The notes under the pieces: generated by a model
What the model was told of the DNA's origin: nothing
The model's database searches: none
What the model saw: the letters and a program-made list of their open reading frames with translations, nothing else
Assembly (NCBI GenBank): GCA_003979345.1
Contig: RYVZ01000015.1
Coordinates: 12,916-76,915 of the forward strand
Origin: Lachnospiraceae bacterium
GTDB lineage: Bacteria > Bacillota > Clostridia > Lachnospirales > Lachnospiraceae
Direction: 5' to 3'
DNA length: 64,000 bases
Shown: positions 51,241-59,269 of the stretch, one piece after another
How positions within the stretch are numbered: position 1 is the first letter of the stretch
Layout of the letters: each line of letters opens with the position of its first letter
Position numbers and translations under genes: made by a program

Positions 51241-52237
51241 TTATACCGGCCCTGTCGATACTCTCAACAAAATACCGTTGTAACACAAAGTAAGTGATCA
51301 GAAGCGGCAGGATGGACAGCGCCGTCGCCGCCATTTTGACGGACTCGTTTAAGCTCGTCGCCATATCGCCCACACTCGCCCTTGTCTGGAAGGTGGACTC
51401 GAAACTCTTTAGCTGGATGACCAGATTGGTCCAGTTACTCTTTGTGGTAAGACCCTGCACATACATTTCGGTCAAGTACGACTCGTTCCAATACCAGACA
51501 AACGAAAACAGAACGACTGTGATGATTGCCGGAATCGCGGACGGAACCGCAATTCTGAAAAAGGACTTAAAATGCCCCGCGCCGTCGATCGAAGCCGCCT
51601 CCATCAGCACCTTCGGCACCTGCCGGAAGAATTGATAGAAGATCAGAATAAAGATCGGCGCATTCAACCCGTTCCCGAAGATTGCCGGAAGCAGGAAGGT
51701 CCACAGCGTTCCCAAGATCCCCATGTCATTATAGAGCACATAGGTCGGGATCATCGTGACCTGATTCGGCAGGATGTAGGAGAAGATCAGGATTCCCATC
51801 ATGATCTTTTTTCCCTTAAAATCATAGCGTGCAAATCCGTAACCGATAAACATGCAGATCAGCACATTGCAGAGCGTCGGCAGACCGGCTATGACGATTC
51901 CCTTCAGTAAAGTCGGCCAGAAGTTCATTGATTTTGCCGCGTCGATATAATTCTGCATATAGAGCGAACTCGGCAGCCATTTCACTGACGTATCCAGAAG
52001 ATCGTCCCTGTTCATAAAGCTGGTGCTGAACATGTAGAGCATCGGGTAAAGGTAGACAAAGCCGATGCAGATCAGCAGTCCGTAGATCACGATCTGTTTG
52101 CCGGCGCCCTGTTTTTCCTTTGACCCAAAGATAAAGCGGTGAATCTTCTCTTTGGTAAATTTCTTCTTAATAGTCGCCAGAACCGTCGTATGTTCTGTAT
52201 TTGCGCTTTTTCCTTGCTTTTTCGAGCTTCTTGACAT
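51230..52237 (-). CDS. carbohydrate ABC permease (MalG-type)
   Basis: 335 residues with six predicted helices after a basic N-terminal extension of about 45 residues. EAA loop: EAASIDGAGHFKSFFRIAVPSAIPAI. It ends with FVLQRYFVESIDRAGITG, typical of MalG-type permeases. Start (GGGGAAAGAGAA upstream) lies 71 nt inside the preceding permease gene. No ATPase gene accompanies it. Confidence 0.94.
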   Translation of the reverse strand: MSRSSKKQGKSANTEHTTVLATIKKKFTKEKIHRFIFGSKEKQGAGKQIVIYGLLICIGFVYLYPMLYMFSTSFMNRDDLLDTSVKWLPSSLYMQNYIDAAKSMNFWPTLLKGIVIAGLPTLCNVLICMFIGYGFARYDFKGKKIMMGILIFSYILPNQVTMIPTYVLYNDMGILGTLWTFLLPAIFGNGLNAPIFILIFYQFFRQVPKVLMEAASIDGAGHFKSFFRIAVPSAIPAIITVVLFSFVWYWNESYLTEMYVQGLTTKSNWTNLVIQLKSFESTFQTRASVGDMATSLNESVKMAATALSILPLLITYFVLQRYFVESIDRAGITGE

Positions 52238-53216
52238 TTCTCTTTCCCCTCCTCTCTATCCGTTTCTCCATACGGAGTTCTTTCTTTCTTGCCCGCTTCA
52301 CTCTCTTGATCTGTCTGTCGTAAGCATCCTTCTTGGAACCGAGCAGCAGGAAGAACAATAATACGATCAGGGTGATGACGACCGCATACATCCATGCCAT
52401 CGCCGAAGCGTAACCGTAGCCTTTCTCCTTCGTACCGGAGAACATCGCCGACTCGATCATATTGATCAGGCTGTTCTGCTCGTTGCCCGATAAGAAAATG
52501 ACCGTATAAACTGCATTTAAGAGGATCATCGGCTTGATCGTCGGCAGCGTGATCTTCCAGAAGCACTCCCAGTTAGAGCCGCCGTCGATCTTTGCCGCCT
52601 CATAGAGCGCCGGATCGAGTTTTTGCAGCGCGGAGAGGAAAATCAGGATCTGAACGCCTGAATACCACAGCGTCATGATCATATTGCTGAAGATCTCCCC
52701 GACGGATACGGCAGCCGAATGCGACAAAAACGAATCAAATGCGTTTACGATCGCCTGTACGTTCATGCTCGGGATCGTCGCCGCACCTTCCGACACCAGC
52801 ATATTCATGACCGGTCCGCTCACAATGATGACCGGAAGGAAGAAGATCAGACGGAACAGTCCGCGGCATCGTATCTTGCCGTTCAACATCATCGCGATCA
52901 GCAGTGCGAACACGACGATGACCGGAACCTGCACGATGGTCTGCCATATGTATGTGACAAGCTGCTGCGGGAACTCCGGATTCTCCATCCAGATCTGCGT
53001 AAAGTTCTGCGTCGCCACATAGTTAAACACCGTTCCAAGCGGGGTAATGCGGATGTTGAACCACATATAGTAGAAGGACTGTCCGAGCGGTATCAGCAAA
53101 AAGAGCAGCACGCCGATGATCCACGGTGCGACGAACAGATACCCCATCCTCGCCTCTCTTTTTTCAAGCTTTCCCAGCTTGATCTTGGGTTTTTTCTGCT
53201 TTTTCTCTTTACTCAT
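52167..53216 (-). CDS. carbohydrate ABC permease (MalF-type)
   Basis: 349 residues with six helices: RMGYLFVAPWIIGVLLFLLIP at the N-terminus and EAA loop YEAAKIDGGSNWECFWKITLPTIKPM. A long basic C-terminal tail (about 45 residues, Arg/Lys-rich) is unusual and overlaps the start of the next gene by 71 nt. Pairs with the MalG-type permease after it. Starts directly after the DUF5696-type gene stop. Confidence 0.94.
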   Translation of the reverse strand: MSKEKKQKKPKIKLGKLEKREARMGYLFVAPWIIGVLLFLLIPLGQSFYYMWFNIRITPLGTVFNYVATQNFTQIWMENPEFPQQLVTYIWQTIVQVPVIVVFALLIAMMLNGKIRCRGLFRLIFFLPVIIVSGPVMNMLVSEGAATIPSMNVQAIVNAFDSFLSHSAAVSVGEIFSNMIMTLWYSGVQILIFLSALQKLDPALYEAAKIDGGSNWECFWKITLPTIKPMILLNAVYTVIFLSGNEQNSLINMIESAMFSGTKEKGYGYASAMAWMYAVVITLIVLLFFLLLGSKKDAYDRQIKRVKRARKKELRMEKRIERRGKRNVKKLEKARKKRKYRTYDGSGDY

Positions 53217-55406
53217 TTACTCACCCACCTTATACGACATTGCCTCGACTGTGGTTCCGTCAACTGTCTGCGCGGTCCTGCTGTAATTGACATAAACCGT
53301 AACTCCGTTATCGTAAGTGACTTTCGTGACGCCGTTACCCGTGATCTCATGTCCGACGATATGTGCGCCCGCCACCTTTGCGTTCAATGCCTGCAGCTCT
53401 AAAGTGTACTCGATGATCGTATCGCGGTATACGCTGTACTCCGAGCTGTAGATGTCGCAGGAATTCGTATAAATCAATTCCGCGGAACTCTCCTTTGTGA
53501 TATAGAAGGAAGGATATGTTCCGGTCTCCACCATCTTTAGGAAAAACTCCTGCTTATTTGCCTCAAAGTTCACATACTCGGAATAGACCGGTATCACGCC
53601 TTTTAACACGATGGAGAGGAACGGAACGCTCTCATCCTCGAAAATGTAGCTGGATGTATATAACGGCATATCGAGGTACGCATCGGTATACTGCCACAGA
53701 TACGCAAACGGCTGTTCTAAGACAAGTGCCGTCTGTTCGTCCAGCTCTCTTACCATGCTCTCGTAGCTTTCCCCGCAGTCATAACGCGTATAGAACTCTC
53801 CGCTGTAATTATAGGAAAAAAGCGTATTGCTGACACCCGCCAGACAAATCGTATCCACGCCCTTCTTTAAGTAACTCGCTGCGAATTTATCAAGCATCTT
53901 ATTGCTTCTCGCCGGCGTTAGATACATCATTTCCTCGTAAACTTCCATATGCGTATTCTCGGAGAAACGGCGCTTGTTGATCATTTTGATCACATTGAAC
54001 GTCGCGTTCTGTTCATCCGGATTGATGCGCATGGCGTCGTTGTAAAGATAGATCTGAATGCCGTCTGCCGCCGCATCTTCTATGAGTCTTGTCAGTGCTG
54101 ATGTACCGCCGATGCCGCCATCCGCCTTATATTTGGAAATCGGCACGTTGTAGAGCCCGCCTTTCTGCCAGCCCTTATAGACCGTAAAGATGCTTGTTAC
54201 TCCCGCTGTCTCAAGGTCCTCATACATCTCGCGGATATCGTCCACGGTCGTCATCACGACCGCCGTTGTCCCGAGTACCCAGTTTTCTCTCTCCGTTCCG
54301 AGAAAATCGATTCTTGTGCGGTAGGAATCATCCGCGCTTCTTAAGAGCCCCCTTGACGTCAGATAATCACGATAAGCGTTTGCCATGCCGCAGTAATTCG
54401 CTTCCTCTTCCGAGAGAAACATGAAACGGATCTGAAGATCGGAATGGCTTCTGCTGTCCTCCGGCTTTTTGAAAGATCCGCTGCTCGAATTGTTGCTCGT
54501 CGGCTGCGTATAGAGCCGGCGCTCCACAAACTTCGCATAAACGCGGTTGTAATCCACACTGACACCGTTCGGATTTGCCTCGATCGTCGCGCGCATCGCG
54601 CCATCCTCGATCACCGCAAGGTACGCGATCCGGTCGTCGGTATGCGCGACCCCGTATACCGGTGCAGCGACCTTGTGCGCGTCATTGATCATCTGATGCC
54701 TTCCCCAAAGCAGGGATTCGACAACATTTTCCTGAAAACCGACGTCTGTTCCATAGACCATCGCGGTATAGCCGCTGTTGAACCGTCCTTCTTTATCATT
54801 GAGATAAATCAGCGCCCCGTTTCCGTCCGGTATAAAGAGGTAGCCTTCTTTGTCATCCAGATAGGAACATCCCATGAACGGATATATGGAAATCGTTCCG
54901 ATCTGATAGGCATCGCCATCCTCACGGATCGATTCATCCGGAATCCTTGCGACCAGACCGTCCTCCTCCAAACTGACTTCCAACCTCATTCCAAGCTTAT
55001 AAGTATTCCAGTACAGTTCTGCCGTAAAACCGTTGGAGGTATACGTGATCGTCTTTGTAACATTATCGTTGAGCAGATCTGCCTGCTTCGTGTCATCACT
55101 CTGGTTGATCATCGTGAGCACGACCGCAGATTTCATCGCACCGAGCCATGTGTTGTTATTGTTTCCGTCGTCATAGCTGATCGACGATTCCATATAGGCT
55201 CCGGTCTGCTTATCCGCAACGACAACGGAAAGGTCTTCTTCATTTACATAGAGTGCGTAACGGGCGTTTTCCGTCACATAGCTGTGCCCGTTGATGCTCT
55301 CCGCCGCATGTGCCGTAAGCATCATGCCATTCCCCGTATCGGGAACGAAAAGAAGAAGGATTACCGCCATGACCAGACTGCATAATTTTTTCGCTTTAGC
55401 TGCCAA
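53217..55406 (-). CDS. secreted DUF5696-type protein
   Basis: About 729 residues. Signal peptide (LCSLVMAVILLLF ... AHAA), then a large extracellular protein with beta-rich N-terminal half (ARYALYVNEEDLSVVVADKQTG) and a TIM-barrel-like C-terminal half (GVTSIFTVYKGWQKGG, GIQIYLYNDAMRINPDEQ). I recognise it as the DUF5696 family that sits with CUT1 transporters and Yip1 proteins; function unknown, possibly a glycoside hydrolase or sugar-binding factor. The likely start is TTG at 55406, overlapping the previous gene by 11 nt; a longer frame reaches 55469. Confidence 0.8.
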   Translation of the reverse strand: MAAKAKKLCSLVMAVILLLFVPDTGNGMMLTAHAAESINGHSYVTENARYALYVNEEDLSVVVADKQTGAYMESSISYDDGNNNNTWLGAMKSAVVLTMINQSDDTKQADLLNDNVTKTITYTSNGFTAELYWNTYKLGMRLEVSLEEDGLVARIPDESIREDGDAYQIGTISIYPFMGCSYLDDKEGYLFIPDGNGALIYLNDKEGRFNSGYTAMVYGTDVGFQENVVESLLWGRHQMINDAHKVAAPVYGVAHTDDRIAYLAVIEDGAMRATIEANPNGVSVDYNRVYAKFVERRLYTQPTSNNSSSGSFKKPEDSRSHSDLQIRFMFLSEEEANYCGMANAYRDYLTSRGLLRSADDSYRTRIDFLGTERENWVLGTTAVVMTTVDDIREMYEDLETAGVTSIFTVYKGWQKGGLYNVPISKYKADGGIGGTSALTRLIEDAAADGIQIYLYNDAMRINPDEQNATFNVIKMINKRRFSENTHMEVYEEMMYLTPARSNKMLDKFAASYLKKGVDTICLAGVSNTLFSYNYSGEFYTRYDCGESYESMVRELDEQTALVLEQPFAYLWQYTDAYLDMPLYTSSYIFEDESVPFLSIVLKGVIPVYSEYVNFEANKQEFFLKMVETGTYPSFYITKESSAELIYTNSCDIYSSEYSVYRDTIIEYTLELQALNAKVAGAHIVGHEITGNGVTKVTYDNGVTVYVNYSRTAQTVDGTTVEAMSYKVGE

Positions 55407-57444
55407 ACCGATACACCACCTCTCCAAATACCGACTGCAGGAAGTCAAATACCTGCGACCACAGTACATAAATGATAAATGCGAGCAGACATGCGATCAA
55501 AATCGTAAAGACCGTCAGTCCGATGATCTTAAAGGTCTCTTTCACCTTATAATTATTGATCTCCTTGATCGCTATAAATACCAGCACCGCTATCCAGACG
55601 AACATGAACAGATTCGCAAACTGGATAAAGAACACTTCGTTGAAGGTCACAACATGGCTCATCAGAAAAATGATCGGTGTAAACACCAGATACGGCGCCA
55701 TGCTGTAGAGGAACGAACAGTAAATATGTTTGATCTTTCCCTCGCCCTCGTTGATCGTGCACATCAGATAGTTACATCCGACGACCAGTCCTAACACGAT
55801 CACAATAAAGCCGATATCCGAAAAAATGTCGTAACTGCCTTCCCGCACATTCTTCATCAGGAAACCGCAGAAATACTTGTTGATGATATAAAACAGCATG
55901 ATCAGTACAAGCAGGATGTTGGCGCTTAAAAGCGATACCCTTCCCTCGCGCTTAATGCCGTAGCAGCCGTCGATCGGATGCCTCATATAGTAAAACATGT
56001 AGCGAAGCTGTTTTATGAGCTTTATCTCGCCAACCTTGTGCATGACGGCACGCGGCTTTGCAAGGATGTGTTTCTTCTTATCAAGCAGATCGATGATCTT
56101 CTTTAATACAAAAAGTGTAAGCAGGATGATGATGACAGTCGCAAGGTTCCGTTTCAGCCAGTTATTCCGGATTTCCCAAAACGCATCCGAATATCCCTCA
56201 TAGTCCTTTGCCAGTCTCGCGTAATAAACAGCATCATGGTAATTCTCTTCCTTGTAGAGCGCTCTTCCCATCGCCATATTCGCGTAATCAAAGAGGTTAT
56301 TCATCCTGAGCACTTCCATGAGCGGTTCTTTGCTCTCCGTATAGCGTCCCTTTGAGAACAGATAGAGCGCATTGTGCAGATGGTTCGTAAACTCGGTCGG
56401 CTCGTAGATCTGGATCTGCGCTTTATCGGAATCTAGTACATAAATCTTATCATCCGTCCCGACCTGGATCGCTTCTACCTTAGTACTTAAGCCGATACGC
56501 TGCTGCCCGTCGTCACTTCCTCCGAATACAAAGAGCAGATCACCCTCATTGTTGTATTCGTAGATATACCCCATCTGCGAGGCAACGAACACATTATCAT
56601 GGTTTCCGACCGCAACTGCTGCAGGTACTTCCTCGTAAGCGTCCGGTTCTATCATGTTGATGCCGGCGATATTGAGGCGCTTTAAGGTATCATAGCCTTC
56701 TCCTCTCGTCACAGTATAGATCAGACCTTTTTCGTCGATCGCCATATTATCGGGCGTCGCCGGAATATTACCGCGCGATTTTGCCCGCTGCGCGTCTGTC
56801 TGAATGGATCTCCAAATGATATTCCACAGAGACGGGTCCGTGCCGTTTGTACCAAAGTATCCAAGGAACGTTCCTCCGTCCACCGGGCTGATCTGCACAA
56901 TACCGTTTGTATTGGACTCACAAATGATATACATTGTCCCTGCTTCGTTTGCGATCACCTTTAGCGGCAGGAAATCCTGTGTCTCGCCGTAAAGCGGCGC
57001 TGTCGGCTTCCCGTATGTATGAATCAGCTCCCCGTCTGCATCAAATACAAATACGGCTTTTGCATCACGGTCCGCTACATAGCAGATGTGTTCCGGCGTT
57101 ACATAGATACCGCGCGGATTGACCAGCACGCCTTCCCCGAACGTTGTGATAAGATTTGCCTCCATATCGGATACGACAACGCGGGCATTTCCGCTGTCAA
57201 GGATATACATGCTCCCATCGTTTAGTAAGGTAAAGTCCGTCGGAGCGTTTAACGCCTCTTCGCCAACTTTCGTGATCGTTTCATAGGGCAGATATGCAGT
57301 CTGTGTCTCCGATACATATCCGTAACCATCCACCGTATAGGTCTTGTACGGCGCGTCCGCCTGTACGATGAGCGTATCCGCCGGCATCGCAAAGGCAATG
57401 AGGAGCGCTGCCAATGAAATGATTCTTTTTTTCATTTTTTTCAT
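55396..57444 (-). CDS. NHL-propeller / TPR / Yip1-like membrane protein
   Basis: 682 residues. Signal peptide (ALLIAFAMPADTLIVQA); a six-bladed NHL-type propeller, about residues 60-355 (APTDFTLLNDGSMYILDSGNARV, NPRGIYVTPEHICYVADRDAKAV, VEAIQVGTDDKIYVLDSDKAQI); TPR-like helices, 365-450; a membrane helix (LATVIIILLTLFVLKKII); then a Yip1-like domain with about five membrane segments. The propeller is outside, the rest in the membrane. It sits between two transporter halves of the operon and may couple glycan sensing to transport. Confidence 0.85.
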   Translation of the reverse strand: MKKMKKRIISLAALLIAFAMPADTLIVQADAPYKTYTVDGYGYVSETQTAYLPYETITKVGEEALNAPTDFTLLNDGSMYILDSGNARVVVSDMEANLITTFGEGVLVNPRGIYVTPEHICYVADRDAKAVFVFDADGELIHTYGKPTAPLYGETQDFLPLKVIANEAGTMYIICESNTNGIVQISPVDGGTFLGYFGTNGTDPSLWNIIWRSIQTDAQRAKSRGNIPATPDNMAIDEKGLIYTVTRGEGYDTLKRLNIAGINMIEPDAYEEVPAAVAVGNHDNVFVASQMGYIYEYNNEGDLLFVFGGSDDGQQRIGLSTKVEAIQVGTDDKIYVLDSDKAQIQIYEPTEFTNHLHNALYLFSKGRYTESKEPLMEVLRMNNLFDYANMAMGRALYKEENYHDAVYYARLAKDYEGYSDAFWEIRNNWLKRNLATVIIILLTLFVLKKIIDLLDKKKHILAKPRAVMHKVGEIKLIKQLRYMFYYMRHPIDGCYGIKREGRVSLLSANILLVLIMLFYIINKYFCGFLMKNVREGSYDIFSDIGFIVIVLGLVVGCNYLMCTINEGEGKIKHIYCSFLYSMAPYLVFTPIIFLMSHVVTFNEVFFIQFANLFMFVWIAVLVFIAIKEINNYKVKETFKIIGLTVFTILIACLLAFIIYVLWSQVFDFLQSVFGEVVYRFGS

Positions 57445-57455
57445 TGTTTACCCTC

Positions 57456-58334
57456 CTACTTGATACCGGAATGTGCCATCGTGTTCATGACGTTCTTCTG
57501 CAGGATACAGAAGAGGATCAGGTTCGGCAGGAACATGATCAGCGAGGCTGCCGCCGAAATACCCTGACCGGCTACGGTATTGGTTGTCGTGGTACTTGTC
57601 AATGTACTCATATAAAACGCAAGTGACTTTAATCCATCGTCGTTGATATAATAATTCGCCGCCTCCAGATTCGTCCATACCTGCTGGAATACAAGGATCG
57701 CAGCCGTCGCAATGGCAGGCTTGATCATCGGCAGAATAATTTTCCGGTAAATCTGGAATTCCTTCGCGCCGTCCATGTATGCCGCTTCGATCAGTGAATC
57801 CGGCACCTGATCGACGAACTGTTTGACTAAAAACAGCGCGACCGGCAGCGGGATCAGCGGTAAAATCTCCGCCCAGTAGGAATCGATCAGTCCGAGCTTA
57901 TTGACGACCAGATATCTCGGTATCATGACCGCGACCGGAACGAACATCAGCGCGAACTGGTTGATCTGGAGCATTGCTCTTCTTCCCTTAAATTTCAACT
58001 TCGAGAGTGCATACGCCGCCGCCGTTGAGAAAAACAGGGATGCAGCTACAGTCGTGACCGTAATCAACATGCTGTTAAACACATATTTGCTGAGTGGAAT
58101 TCCCGCAGAACGCGAGGCCTTAAATAACTTTCTAAAGTTATCTAACGTCGGATGCGTCGTAATGAATTTCGGCGGGAATGCAAAGAGCTCTTCCATCGGC
58201 TTAAACGCATGGAAAATAATGAATACAATCGGCAGTCCCGTGATCAGCACGAGCGGAACGACAAAAAGGTAGATTTTGATCTGTCCCTTCTCGAACTTAT
58301 CCGGGTTCATTCTGTGTCCTTTATAAGCAGCCAT
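57456..58334 (-). CDS. carbohydrate ABC permease (MalG-type)
   Basis: 292 residues, six helices, EAA loop EAAYMDGAKEFQIYRKIILPMIKPA. Ends CILQKNVMNTMAHSGIK, typical of MalG-type subunits. GGGAGGG precedes the start. Works with the permease at 58352 and the 990-residue binding protein. Confidence 0.94.
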   Translation of the reverse strand: MAAYKGHRMNPDKFEKGQIKIYLFVVPLVLITGLPIVFIIFHAFKPMEELFAFPPKFITTHPTLDNFRKLFKASRSAGIPLSKYVFNSMLITVTTVAASLFFSTAAAYALSKLKFKGRRAMLQINQFALMFVPVAVMIPRYLVVNKLGLIDSYWAEILPLIPLPVALFLVKQFVDQVPDSLIEAAYMDGAKEFQIYRKIILPMIKPAIATAAILVFQQVWTNLEAANYYINDDGLKSLAFYMSTLTSTTTTNTVAGQGISAAASLIMFLPNLILFCILQKNVMNTMAHSGIK

Positions 58335-58351
58335 CTTTTCTCCCTCCCCTC

Positions 58352-59257
58352 TTACTCTTCACCGAACAATTTCTTGGAAATCACCGAGAATATCTGAACA
58401 ATCAATAACAGCACAACCGACGTCGCCGCAGCATAACCCATTTCGTACCGGATAAAACCGTAATCCTCTATGTGGTTGACGATCAGCTGCGCCGCGTATT
58501 GCGGCGTCGGATTCCCCGCAAGGAGCGTACTGATCTGTCCGTTCTGGAATGCACCGACGATCTGCATAACCGCTGCAAAAAGCATCTGCGGCTTCATCGA
58601 GGGAATCGTCACATAGATCATTTCCTGAAACCGGTTCTTCACACCGTCGATCGCCGCTGCCTCGTAAAGTGACTCATCCACATTTAAGAGTCCGGCGAGG
58701 ATCGCAAGAAACCCGACACCCATGCTCGACCATAAGCCAATGATAATAACGATCGGCAGCAGATAATCCACATTAACAAGCCAGATGATCGGCTCGTTGA
58801 TCACACCGATATCCATCAGCCAGCTGTTGATATATCCGGTCTGGTCTCCGGTGAACATGATCTTCCAGAGAACCGTCATCGCAACACCGGTCGTCATGCT
58901 CGGCGAGTAAAGCACAAGTGCAAAAATCGTACGCGGCACTTTTGTCATATTCGCCAACGCCCACGCAAGCAGGAACGATAAGACATAACCCCCGACGCCG
59001 ACGATCAGTGCGTATTTCACCGTGTTCGGCAATACATACTGCATGAACACATCATCGCTTGTGATCAGATTGATATAATTCAGCAGTCCGACTGCTTCCG
59101 GAAACTGAATGGCATTAAAATTCGTAAATGACAGGATGACCGCCATGATAACCGGAGCCAGTATAAATACTATGAACAGCGCCGCATACGGGAATACGAA
59201 GAAGTAGCCGTTTTTATTAAAGTGCGACTTGCTGCCTACTTTTGATTTCTTAAACAT
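58352..59257 (-). CDS. carbohydrate ABC permease (MalF-type)
   Basis: 301 residues, six helices: NGYFFVFPYAALFIVFILAPV at the N-terminus and EAA loop YEAAAIDGVKNRFQEMIYVTIPSMKPQ. AGGGGG precedes the start. Lies 12 nt after the solute-binding gene and 17 nt before the MalG-type partner. Confidence 0.94.
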   Translation of the reverse strand: MFKKSKVGSKSHFNKNGYFFVFPYAALFIVFILAPVIMAVILSFTNFNAIQFPEAVGLLNYINLITSDDVFMQYVLPNTVKYALIVGVGGYVLSFLLAWALANMTKVPRTIFALVLYSPSMTTGVAMTVLWKIMFTGDQTGYINSWLMDIGVINEPIIWLVNVDYLLPIVIIIGLWSSMGVGFLAILAGLLNVDESLYEAAAIDGVKNRFQEMIYVTIPSMKPQMLFAAVMQIVGAFQNGQISTLLAGNPTPQYAAQLIVNHIEDYGFIRYEMGYAAATSVVLLLIVQIFSVISKKLFGEE

Positions 59258-59269
59258 ATCTTCGCCCCC

